Assembly: GCA_021401465.1 (NCBI GenBank)
Contig: JADDMT010000013.1
Span: 1-64,000, forward strand
Length of the DNA: 64,000 bases
Source: Teratosphaeria epicoccoides
Lineage: Eukaryota; Ascomycota; Dothideomycetes; Mycosphaerellales; Teratosphaeriaceae
Reading direction: 5' to 3'
Shown here piece after piece: positions 25,934 through 37,600 of this stretch. The notes below the pieces were generated by a model, which did not search any database, was not told the origin of the DNA, and saw only the letters and a list, made by a program, of their open reading frames with translations. Numbering within the stretch: position 1 is the first letter of the stretch; each line of letters starts with the position of its first letter. A program made the translations under genes and the position numbers.

Positions 25934-26731
25934 TATAGCTAAGACAGGTTAATTAATCTTGATTGATTAATTGAAGAAGAAGGAGCTCCGGTACAGACCC
26001 GCAGACATAGCGAGGCGCAAGCTAAGCGAAGTAGGAGCGGAGGTCGATGTTAGTGTCTTGGAACAGGAAAGTTTAGGAAGCGACGAGGTTTTTATACCCT
26101 CTGACAGCCCCCCTGTTGCCTACTGCAACCGTTAAGCTAGTGACTCGAACTACATGCGTAGAGTACCTACCTCTAGCTGACTCACAAGGGGACCGAATGA
26201 TGCAATAACGGATAACGCGGCTGTTACGCATGTGCGCCGACCGCACTTGTGCTAGCCTACTAGCATGGAAATGTGGCGAGGCCCGCGCCAGGAGCGCGCT
26301 CCTGCCGTTTTGAGCGGCGCGCGCAGAGCGTCCGCGCACTTTCCTACTACCCCAAGGTTCTGCGACACGTTCTTCACAGTCATGACTAAATAGGGACGGC
26401 CAAGCTACTTGGCGAGGCTGGCGCGCATGCTCGCCCTATAATTTCAAGGATTAGCTGAAGTACGTACTCGTGGTTTCCTGATATCTTGATCTGCATGTAA
26501 AGCGAAGGTGTTACGAAGCCGCCTAACATGTGACGGATTAAAACCCGCCCGAGTTAGCAGCCTCCGCCCCGCACTCGCTGCGAAGGGGTTAAGATGTACG
26601 CATAACACATGTTGCGTAGGCTATCTACCTATTCACCCTTGCGCGGTATAAGCGTGCTACATCCTGTACCCTATATGTTCCGCGTGCGTCACTTAGTGAG
26701 GCTAGGGACATCCTCATAGGAGGAGGGGCAG

Positions 26732-27091
26732 TGATACGGTTGATACTAGGGGACCATCTGAACCGCATGGGTTCTAATAGCCGCCCTTAGCATGTAGTAA
26801 CCCTGCCACATATGGCAAGGGGGTCCTTCGTACATACGTTGGCTCGTATGTCGTCCGAGTGGGATCAGTTGTCGACGTAGGACGCCCCCACGTCGCTGAC
26901 CCTACGGTACCCCTACGGGGTTAGGCTCGGACATGCTTTCCCTAATTGAGGAGCGTCGGGGGTTATAAGCACCCTTAGCGCCACCTCTGCGATAAGCAGA
27001 AAGCAGCGCTGTCTTGTACCTACTAAAAGGTCGGATTACTCTGCCACACTGCGAGATATTTTCATATCATATAGCACATACATCTATATCA
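26732..27091 (+). repeat. 3' LTR of A2
   Basis: A 360-bp LTR preceded by the purine-rich tract AGGAGGAGGGGCAG and followed by the TCTTT duplication. Confidence 0.96.
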
Positions 27092-29040
27092 TCTTTACAG
27101 TAAGGGATAGACTTCCTAAACTTAGTGAATTAGTCGACTACTACCATGATCCTGTCGAAGAACTCATTAGTAGCGGGTTCTCTCAACTATAGTAGTTTAA
27201 TGATAAAGTCTATAGCGAGCGATTCCTATAGCCGTTAAGGTACCTTAAGTAGTCGTAGTAGCCTATACAGTTTGTAGCGGTCATGCTTACTTCGTTAGCA
27301 AGTTACACATTAACAGACATAGTCCTCGATTACCTTGCCCATCCTAGGGAAGTAATATTCTTGTCAGAGAATTTGCTTCATTTTAGACACTCCTAGGTGT
27401 CCTGCCTAAGGTACGTCATGTTAGAGGTGTAGTAGCTCTAATCGTAAAGACGTTAGCATATATACTAACCCTTAAAACAGAAGGATTCCGTCTTCGTCTT
27501 CCTAATCCTCCTATCTATTAATGTCGTCGCGGACAGCAAGTGTAGTTAGGTCGTAGACTAGCGCGTTCTTCAGGTCGTCCTGAAATTTACTAGTCTATGT
27601 AACAGTCGTAGCTACAAGTTAGTTAACTCCTAGCGTGCCATCGCTATTTTCCTAGAGAACAGCATGTTTCTCCCGCTCTACGCCCTTTATGTAGTCGGTC
27701 TAGCGGCTAAGTGCATCGGCGCGTGCGTTATCGGTCCCCTTGTAATAGACAATCTTATAGTTAAAACTAGAGAGCTCCTTACTCTACCGAACCTGTCGTT
27801 AGTTTAACTCTTTCGTCGTTATGAAGTATCGCAAGTTCTCATGGTCTGTGTAGACTGTGACCTAGTGCTTAGAACCTTCTAAGTAGACTCGCTAGGCCTT
27901 GTAGGTGTCTACTATGGCTAGAAGTTCTTTGTTATAGACATCGTAACAGAGTTTAGGTCTAGACAATTTCCTCGAGTAGTAGGTGACTAGCTGTAGTCGT
28001 CTACTCGGTCCTAGTTAGCTTAAGCATGCCCTAAGTACTACATTAGAGGCATCTGTTTCGACTATAATAGGCTTATCTAGGTCGAATACAAGTAAGATTA
28101 GCTAATCTGTGAATTGTTGCTTGAGTTCCTTGAAGGCATTCCGTTAGGCGTCGTCTTACACGAATAGTGTATCCTTCCTAGTAAGAGTCATAAGTAGTGC
28201 CATAATCTTCGAATAGTTTGCTACAAATCTTCAGTAGAAGTTAGCGAATCTAAGGAAGGACTATACTTCCTTAACATTAGTTAACGTAGGCTACTCTTTT
28301 ACGACTTAGACTTTCTTAGTGTCTATCTTAATTCTATTCCATGCTACTACGTAGCCAAGGAATTAGACTTCCTGCTTATGAAACTCGCTCTTCTGAGGCT
28401 TAACCTTTAACTAGTAATCCTAGAGTTTCTAAAGTACCTTGCGCACGTGAGTCCTATGCTCTCTAATCGTCTATAAGTAGACAAGGATTTTGTCTAGGTA
28501 TATAACTACAAAGACGTCGAGGTACTCTTGTAGCACATTGTTAATAAATGCCTGCTATGTAGCTAGGGTATTTGTTAACCTAAATGGCATGACTAGGTAC
28601 TCGTAGTGTCTGAACCTAGTTCGGAACGCAGTCTTCTATTCTTTACCTTCCTTAATTCGAATTCGGTTATATACTCTAGGTATGTCGAACTTTGAGAACT
28701 ATATTGCTCCTTAGAGGCAGTCCTGTAATTCTAAGAGCAAAGGAAGCGGATAACTATTCTTTATCGTGATGTTGTTTAATCTACAATAATCTACACAGAG
28801 TCGCTAGTTATCTTCCCCCTTAGGCATAACCAGGATTAGATATCCGGCTAGGGACTACGACTTGCGGATGAAGCCTTTCCGGAGGTTGTCTTCAAGGTAT
28901 TTCCGGAGAATCTCTAGTTTCGCCGCTAATAACGGGCGAACTAATTACTTCGTTAGTGTCTTGCTAGGGAGTAAGGGTATCCTGTAGTCCTATTCCTAGT
29001 GTTCTAGCAGAGCTTCTTAGTCGGGTTCTTCCTCGAAAAG

Positions 29041-29494
29041 TGTCATAAGGGTAGGTGCCGATAGCAGGAAGGGGATCAGGTGTTAGACTCGCAGAGCTGT
29101 GAAGAATATCGACAATAGCAGTTAACCTTGTAACTGACTCTCCTCTAAGCAAGAGAGGATTAAATTAAGATTAAGCACGAAGCTCCTAACTACCTGTCCT
29201 AAAGCTATCCCTATATACTAGAGAGACAGAGCAGCTCTGTTAGATCTGTGGACTAACCCCACAGATCTAAGGGTCTATTATCCCGTGACAGATCCCTTCT
29301 TCCTTGTAGGCCTATAGATCTGTAGACTAACCCTACAGATCTAGGGATCTATCCTCACATGACAGATCCTTTCTCCTATGACTATGCCTATGACTCATAG
29401 TACTCCTATGACTATACTATGACTTATAGCACTTAGGACCCTCATGATCCTGTATCCTATAGTACTCCGAATAGTACTCCTGACACTTATGATA
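29041..29494 (-). repeat. 3' LTR of B3 (454 bp)
   Basis: A reverse-strand LTR whose outer end against the interior reads ATGATA instead of ATGACA, a C-to-T change. It is shorter than its partner LTR because one hairpin unit of the GATCTGTC palindrome block is deleted near 29245. Confidence 0.92.
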
Positions 29495-29573
29495 CTATCC
29501 CCCTCTTAGCCTAGCTCGTCCCTAAGCTACCTTATTAGTGTAGGGTTTCTCTTGTCACTTTTTTTACGCTATA

Positions 29574-30206
29574 ATGTCTTCTCTTTCTACATCACTGCCT
29601 TATGTCATTCTAGACACTAACGCCCCTTTAACGCAGAAACGTAAACGCCACGCGAATCGAATCCATCGTTAGGGCTAGGACAGCATGAAGTCCTGCACTC
29701 GGTGTCAAGAGTTAAAACTCGTTTGTCAGGTACATATTTCCTTAGGGAAATGTTCGCAATGTCACTTTAGCAACTGTTAGAGTTACGACGCGAAGGTAAC
29801 AGAGGTCAAATAGAAGAAGTTAGGCAATTAGCGGAAAAGACTAATTGCCGATCTCGATCGTGCGAAGGCGGTCCTAGCTAAGGCTTTGCAGAAGATAATA
29901 GAGGCGCATGCAAAGGAGATACGTCTTCGAAAACAGTTAGACGTAGTCGACTAGGAGGTCGAGGATGGTCGCGCTCTCGAGGAGCGTGAGATCAGGGAGG
30001 ATGAGGCCGAGGAACAAGCTCTCTCGCAGGCTGGGTTTCTCCTTGACCTAGATCCTTCCGCGGGTCTCGCTCTTAGTCCTACGACATGGAGCGCAATAGA
30101 GGGTTTCGCTAACGCCTCATATTAGGGTTTCCTGGATGGCGTGATAGCCAAGCCGGTCGACGGCGTCCCGCAGGAGTCTAGTCGTGGCTTAGGATCTTCT
30201 TCCTAG
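29574..30206 (+). pseudogene. Antisense Zn2Cys6-like coiled-coil gene of family B (B3 copy)
   Basis: A 211-codon frame running against gag-pol, from ATG 29574 to TAG 30204-30206. It fills the space between the 3' LTR and the pol stop and overlaps the pol end tail-to-tail by 18 bp (30189-30206). Residues 22-25 are KRKR. Cysteines at 41, 44, 51, 60, 63 and 68 form C-x2-C-x6-C-x8-C-x2-C-x4-C, close to the fungal Zn2Cys6 pattern except for the last spacing. A lysine-, glutamate- and leucine-rich stretch at about 85-150 looks like a coiled coil. The few internal stops are TAG, consistent with mutated Q or W codons. I infer a nuclear DNA-binding protein encoded by the ancestral element; I do not recognise a named family. 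Confidence 0.68.
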
Positions 30207-33200
30207 GTTCGTTCCTTTCTCGAAACTTCGTATCTTTTGCTGACAGTTTCGCAGATGTTCTAGGGGTTCCTAGGTGTTCTCGGTACTCCCATATCCTTCC
30301 CATTTTACTAAGTACTCTCGCTGTCCGTCCCGCTAGCAAGTGTCGATAATCCTCTCGACAGTGTACTCTAGTTCTTCAACTTTAGGGTCGAGTAGTAAGG
30401 GTTCTGATTGCAGTGCGGCGTCTAGCGCTACTTGTTCTAGCAGAGAGACATAGAACACCGGGTGTATTCTCATCTGCTCGGGTAGCTGTAACTCAAAATT
30501 AACTAGTCCCTTCTTAGCCTTAATCCTGAATGGTCCTAGTTTTAAAGCGTCTAGTTTTTTACTCGGCTTGTCTGATTTGATGTGACGGCGGAGGAGATAC
30601 ACCTTGTCCCCCTCCTTTAGAATTAGTCCCTTAATTCTCTTACAATTCGCGTACTATGCTATGTTCTGCTAATAGAACTACAGGTCGAGTCGTGCTTCTG
30701 TTTGTAGTTAGCGTAGATGTTCTACTCGTCTGAGTGCTGCTAGGTTCGGATCACTAGCTAAGACGTCTAGAATGTCTTCTATAGCTAATCCATACGCCAT
30801 CTGAAATGGCGAGAGTCCTGTCCACTCTGCTAGCGTACTATTATACGCGAGCTATGCTATTAGCAACAACTCTACCTAGTTGTTCTAGTCCCTATTCACA
30901 TAGGATCGAAGGTACTATTCTAACGTCTGATTTAGGCGTTCTGTCTGTCTATCCGTCTAAGGGTAGAAGGAAGTACTTAGTTGATGTTTGACCTAGAATT
31001 GTCTCATTAGGGCTCTCTAGAAGTTAGAGGTAAACACGGATCCTCGATCCGTTACTAGGTCCTGTAGCATGCCGTGTAGTGCTACTACCTATTTGATGAA
31101 GACATGCGCAATATCTTTAGTCTTGAAGTCTTCGCGGTAAGGGATAAACTTCCTAAACTTAGTGAATTAGTCGACTACTACCATGATCCTGTCAAAGAAC
31201 TCATTAGTAGCGGGTTCTCTCGACTATAGTAGTTTAATGATAAAGTCTATAGCGAGCGATTCCTATAGCCGTTAAGGTACCTTAAGTAGTCGTAGTAGCC
31301 TATACGGTTTATGACGGTTATGCTTACTTTGTTAGCAAGTTACACATTGACGGACGTAGTCCTCGATTACCTTGCTTATCCTAGGGAAGTAATATTCTTG
31401 TCAGAGAATTTGCTTCATTTTAGACACTCCCGGGTGTCCTGCCTAAGGTACGTCGTGTCAGAGGCGTAGTAGTTCTAATCGTAAAGACGTTAGCACATAT
31501 ACTAATCCTTGAAACAGAAGGATTCCGTCTTCGTCTTCCTAATCCTCCTGTCTATCAATGTCGTCGCGGACAGTAAGTGCAGTTAGGTCATAGATTAGCG
31601 CGTTCTTTAGGTCGTCCTGAAATCCACTAGTCTATGTGACAGTTGTAGCCGCGAGTCGGTTAACTCCTAGCGTGCTATCGCTATTTTCCTAGAGAACAGC
31701 ATGTTTCTCCCGCTTCACGCCCTTCATGTAGTCCGTCTAGTGGCTAAGTGCATCAGCGCGTGCGTTATTAGTCCCCTTACGATAGACGATCTTGCAGTTA
31801 AAACTAGAGAGCTCCTCGCTCTACCGAACCTGTCGTCAGTTTAACTCTTTCGTCGTTATGAAGTATCGCAAGTTCTCATAGTCTGTGTAGACCGTGACCT
31901 AGTGCTTAGAACCTTCTAAGTAGACTCGCTAGGCCTTGTAGGCGTCTACTATAGCTAGAAGTTCTTTGTCGTAGACGTCATAACGGAGTTCCGGTCTAGA
32001 CAATTTCCTCGAGTAGTAGGCGACTAGCTATAGTCGTCTACTCGGTCCTAGTTAACTCAAGCATGCCCTAAGTGCTATGTTAGAGGCATCTGTTTCGACT
32101 ATGATAGGCTTATCTAGGTCAAACACAAGTAAGATTAGCTAATCTGTAAATCGTCGCTTGAGTTCCTTAAAGGCATTCCGTTAGGCGTCGTCCTATACGA
32201 ATAGTGTATCCTTCGTCGTAAGAGTCGTAAGTAGTGCTATGATCTTCGAATAGTTTGCTACAAATCTCCTATAGAAGTTGGCAAATCTAAGGAAGGACTA
32301 TACTTCCTTAACATTAGTTGGCGTAGGCTACTCTTTTACGACCTAGACTTTCTTAGTGTCCATCTTGATTCCATTCTATGCTACTACGTAGCTAAGGAAT
32401 TGTACTTCCTGCTTATGAAACTCGCTCTTCTGCGGCTTGACCTTTAGCTAGTAATCCTGGAGTTTCTGAAGTACCTTGCGCATGTAAGTCCTATGCTCTT
32501 TGATCGTCCGGGAATAGACGAGGATGTCGTCTAGGTATACAACTACAAAGACGTCGAGGTACTCTCGTAGTATGTTATTAATAAATGCCTACTATGTAGC
32601 TAGGGCGTTTGTTAACCTAAATAGCATGACTATGTACTCATAGTGTCCGAACCTAGTTCGGAACGTAGTCTTCTATTCTTCGCCTTCCTTAATTCGAATT
32701 CGGTTATACGCTCTAGGTATGTCGAACTTCGAGAACTACATTGCTCCTTGTAGGCAGTCCTGCAATTCCGAGAGCAAAGGAAGCAGATAACTATTCTTTA
32801 TCATGATGTCGTTTAATCCACGATAATCTACGCAGAGTCGCTAGTCATCTTCCCCCTTAGGCACAAACAGGATTAGATATCCGGCTAGGGACTACGACTC
32901 GCAGATGAAGCCTTTCCGGAGGTTGTCTTCTAGGTATTTCCGGAGAATCTCTAGTTTCGCCGCTAACAACAGGCAAACTGATTGCTTCGTTAGTGTCTTG
33001 CTAGGGAGTAAGGGTATCCTGTAGTCTAACTCCTAGTATTCTAGCAGAGCTTCTTAGTCGGGTTCTTCCTCGAAAAGAGTAGCGAACTCTTTATACTCAT
33101 CAGGAACTGTGAATTCGACCTTGACTTCCGATTACGTTGCTTTGACCTATAGGACGTGTACTTCCTGTTCTAGATCCTTAATAGCGGCTACTATCTCGCT

Positions 33201-33706
33201 TAAAGTCATAGCACATATTTTGATCTTGCCTAGTGCGTCGTGCACTACAGGTAGAGGTATCGATCTTAAGAGTTCTAGGAACTAGACCCTCTCATTCTTC
33301 TAGTCGATATAGGGGTTAGCGTTTCTTAGCTATGGTAACCCTAGTACTACATCTGAGCCTAGTGACTCTATGATGTCGAACTAGAGCATCTCTCGGTAGC
33401 GTCCTATCCGTAGAGGCATTATCTCGGTCTCTTCGTCAACTACTCCTTAGTTGTACGTGACCGGCTTTCTATTAATTGCTTGTAGCGAGAAAGCATTCGT
33501 CTTCGCCTGTAGCTTTATCCTAGCTGTCCTAGCGAACTTAGGCGTCATGAAGATTCCAGTACATCCTGAATTTATTAAGGCCCTAGCTAGCGTTTCGTTA
33601 ATGTGCACCTATACTCTAAGGTTGTTCGCGTATCTGGCGCCGATCGCGGCACATCGTTGTAGCCCTATCTAGTCTGTCTGTAGGTCTAATTCTAGCGGAC
33701 CTCGTC

Positions 33707-33713
33707 GTTTCCC
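33707..33713 (-). promoter_or_regulatory. -1 frameshift heptamer GGGAAAC (B3)
   Basis: Same position and context as in B1 (TCG GGA AAC in gag frame). The gag frame meets a TAG shortly after. Conservation in two independently mutated copies argues that it was functional in the ancestor. Confidence 0.7.
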
Positions 33714-34250
33714 GAATAACTGTCTTCACGGACTAGTTCAGGGATCATGCGGTCTTAGCTTCTTCTCTGAGCGTTACCGTTTTCTGGCCTAAGAGATCGT
33801 TCTCGTTCTTGGCCTCGCTGTTCCTGCGCGTTCCTTGCGTACTCTATCTTTAAATGATAGACTCGGAGTCGTAGCGCTCGTGGAATCTGAATACCTTCGT
33901 AGGTTAGGTAGCCTCCCTAGGGCGTGAACTCTACCCCGAACGGTATAATTTCTTAGACAACTTTCTGATGCGCGTGAGGTTAAGCTACGACTAGTAGTCT
34001 CCTCAGGTGTCGTCGCATACAGTCGGCTAGTTCGTCATACTAAAGCTAGTCGACGTGTTATACTCCATTAATCTATAGGCAAGCCTAAGCCTACTAGTTC
34101 TATATAATTCGGATAATATCGAGTCCGATGTCATGCGGTAGCATAGCCTATCGCTCTATGCTCTCGTCTTCCTCGGAATCAGGAATGACGGCTTCGACAA
34201 TCTCGTAGTTGTCGTCTGAACCTTCTTCTTCTTCTTCTAGTTCCTGTTGC

Positions 34251-34610
34251 TGATACGGTTGATACTAGGGGACCATCTGAACCGCATGGGTTCTAATGGC
34301 CGCCCTTGGCATGCAGTGACCCTGCCACATATGGCAAGGGGGTCCTTCGTACATACGTTAGCTTGTATGTCGTCCGAGTGGGATCAGTTGTCGACGTAGG
34401 ACGCCCCTACGTCGCTGACCCTACGGTACCCCTACGGGGTTAGGCTCGGACATGCTTTCCCTAATTAAGGAGCGTCGGGGGTTATAAGCACCCTTAGCGC
34501 CACCTCTGCGATAAGCAGAAAGCAGCGCTGTCTTGTACCTACTAAAAGGTCGGATTACTCTGCCACACTGCGAGATATTTCTATATCATATAGCACATAC
34601 ATCTATATCA
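34251..34610 (+). repeat. 5' LTR of A3
   Basis: A 360-bp LTR with TGATACGG..TATCA ends. A TTATAAGC motif at about 34485 is a possible TATA element for the sense transcript. The bases following the LTR (GTTCTGCTTTC) do not match a tRNA primer-binding site that I recognise. Confidence 0.96.
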
Positions 34611-34659
34611 GTTCTGCTTTCTCCCCCCTGCTTTGCAGTCTAGCAGAGAATACTACAAT

Positions 34660-37600
34660 ATGTCTAGAGCACCACGAACTCGCAACTAACGCGCAGCGAG
34701 CGCCATCCCAAGCGCCCGCGATAGCGAAGCTGGCCCGAGTAACTAGCCCGTAGAAGTAACCGCTGCAAGCGACACTACATCGAGCGACGGTTCCGCTAGA
34801 GGACAATTACGCGGCGGACTAGGTAATAGACCCCCCGCACAGGGACCGCAGCTAACCCCGACTATCGACCTGGCCCTCGTAGCCATGATTGTCGATCAGG
34901 TCGCGAACCGCCTTGCAAACTAGAGCCGGAGCCGCACCGCTCCCGGCAGCGACAACGGCGAGGACGACGAAGACGTCGCTATGAGCGGTACTAACGAACC
35001 GGCAGACGAAGAAATCCAGCGAGATTTCACGCCAGGGACCCGCGAAGACAACTTACTAGGAGGCGCAGACCCTCCGCGTGTGCCCGCGAACTTAGTGCCT
35101 GAATTCGGGGCCATAGTAGGCTAACCGGGAGGTAGTCGTAACGCATGTAACCCGAAGCCGTTCAAGGGAGATACCTTGAAGGAGGCTCGAACTTTCTTGC
35201 AGGCGTGTGAGGCAGTTTTCGTGCTCAACCTACGCGGATATTCCACGGAGGGCGAACGAGTCGCCTTTAGTGTGATGTGGCTCGAAGAGGATAAGGAACC
35301 TCGCAACAATTAGCATGAGCGGTATGACCTTATGCGGGTCCATGACAGAACGTATACGTGGGCGGACTTTCGCTAGTTCTATGTCGACCAGGTCGAGGAT
35401 CCGGGGAATCGCGCCCTTACTGTGTCCGTTGAGTACGAGAAGGCTAAGCAGGGGAAGGGACAAACAACCTCTAGCTTCGCTACCTATCTCGCCACGCTCG
35501 AGGGACAGATGCTACCCTATACCGAGACGTAACGCGTGCGGCACTTGCTCGTCAAACTCGATGACAATCTTCAGAACACGATCATGACTTTTCATGAACT
35601 TCCGACAACTCGGCAAGACCTCGTGTCCCTTGCGACACGTATGGAAATCACCTTGAAGCGAAATGGAAAATCAGGCGGTAAGGACAATAAGCGTCCAAGC
35701 CCTGAGGACCTACCGAAGGGCCGCTATCACAAGCGCCCTAGGGGTCACGTCTAACGCGGTAGTTCATTCCGGAGGAGCAAGCCCTCCGAGCCAAAAGACA
35801 GTGGCGAGAAGCCTCCGAGTAACTGCTACATCTATGGAGCGAGGGACTACTAGGCGGCTCGCTGTCCTAAACGAAGCGATGGGAAGAAGGTAAGCAAGGT
35901 GTCCGAAACCTCCCCGGAGGGGAGGCGAAAGAAGGACAAGCCCAAGACAACCGAATGGCTACCGCGGGTATCCAAGCTGTCCGTCACTAATAGTGTAGAC
36001 TCGTGGCCTGCGCGGCGCCTATCTGGCGCGGTCCGAGTTAATGGCTCGCTCGAGCTAGTAGACTGTATGTTAGATGACCTTGCGGAGGTTAACGTGATAC
36101 CCTAGAGGGTAATCGTACGGCTCGGTTTGAAGCCGATCCTAGGAGCCCTGCTGCCTACCATGAAGTCTTTTCGGGGCGAAGGCGCAGCGGCTCGAGGCGC
36201 GTACAACGTGCGCCTCTAACTCGCGGACTCCTTGGGAGAAGTGCGCGAGACTAACGAAGTCTTCTACGCCGAAGACGTTCCTGATAAGGAGCTCCTGCTC
36301 GGCCGCCCTTGGCGCCACAAGCAGGGAGTCGTTGTTAATGGAGCTACCGACAACTAGTTCTACAGCTCTATAGGCGAAGTTCCTGTAGTACGGATGCGTG
36401 ACGCACACAGCTTCTACAAGGACATGAAGAAGGTCTAATGCATGTATGCGGTCCGCATACGGAACGTCAAGGAAGACGTTACCCTTCCGCCTGAGTTAGA
36501 GGAATATGCCGATATTTTCGACGCAGAGGCTGCGGCCTATGCCCGGGCCCTAGACGCGGAACATGCGATTGACCTTAAGGAGGGTTACAATCCTCCGCAT
36601 CGACCTCTGTACCCCATGTCAGAATCGCAGCTCGAAACACTTCGAGACTACCTCTACAAGGCGCAAAGGAACGCGTGGATCCGACGAAGCGACAGCGAGG
36701 CTAGAGCGTTAGTTATGTTCGTCCTGAAGAAGGACAACACGCTCTGCCTATGCGTTAACTATAGGGGCCTTAACGCGGTAACCTAGAAGAACCGCTGCCC
36801 CCTACTACTTATTAGCGAGACGCTTGACCGCCTTGGTCGCGCCGCCATCTTCTCGTCTATCGACTTGAAGGACGCCTACTACCGGATACCGATCCGAAAG
36901 GGCGACGAGTAGAAGACCGCATTCCGAACGTAGTACAGACACTTCGAGTATACGGTGATGCCATTCGGCTTGACTAACGCACTAGCGACGTTCTAAGCGT
37001 ATATTAACTAGGCCCTAGCCGGCCTCGTTAACACCTGCTGCGTAGTGTATTTAGACGATATACTAGTCTATTCCGACTCGAAGGAGGAGCATATGCGGCA
37101 TCTAAGTATAGTGCTCGAACGGCTCCGCAAGTTCGCTCTCTACGCGAACCTAAAGAAGTGCTCATTCCTGACGGATAGGATTGAGTTTCCTGGATACATC
37201 GTCTCTACGGAAGGAGTCATCATAGATGACTAAAGGGTGTCCGCAATCGCAGAGTAGCTACAGCCGACTACCCTCCGAGAAGTGCAGGTGTTCCTAGGAT
37301 TCACTAACTTCTACCGCAGATTCATACGATCTTACTCGAAGATCGTGGCTCCTCTCACGGCCCTCGCAAAGGGCGCGGTTTAAGGAAAAAAGCCAGGGAA
37401 AGTGCCTTGGGAGGAGGCTTAGAGCAAGGCCTTCTCTGAACTCAAAGTAGCTTTTTAAACTGCGCCTATACTTCGGCACTTTGACCCCGCTACGAAGATC
37501 CGGATAGAGACCGATGCTTCAAAATTCGCAATAGCCGCAATTATATCGCAGCTCTAGTCGCACGAAGGCAGTGCGCGATAGTACCCGATTGCCTTCTAGT

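Larger units (their letters stand above)
18923..27091 (+). mobile_element. Complete family-A chromovirus A2 (8169 bp)
   Basis: A full-length forward copy with 360-bp LTRs (18923-19282 and 26732-27091). It is flanked by a perfect 5-bp target-site duplication, TCTTT (18918-18922 and 27092-27096). Removing it restores continuous B2 integrase sequence, which proves insertion into B2. It contains gag-pol on the forward strand and the antisense accessory gene on the reverse strand. Confidence 0.97.
18497..29040 (-). mobile_element. Family-B element B2, pol fragment split by A2
   Basis: The reverse-strand pieces 18497-18922 and 27097-29040 form one B element once A2 (18923-27091) and one TCTTT duplication are removed. 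They run from the integrase core region back through RNase H and reverse transcriptase to just before the protease region. The element is cut at 18496/18497 by B1 and at 29040/29041 by B3. Its LTRs, gag, protease and integrase tail are missing. Stops are frequent throughout. It is a relic that served as an insertion target. Confidence 0.88.

Noticed and set aside
33451..33672. 73-codon forward frame resembling a hydrophobic protein
   Set aside because: It is the antisense of the family-B protease region and appears in every B copy for that reason only.
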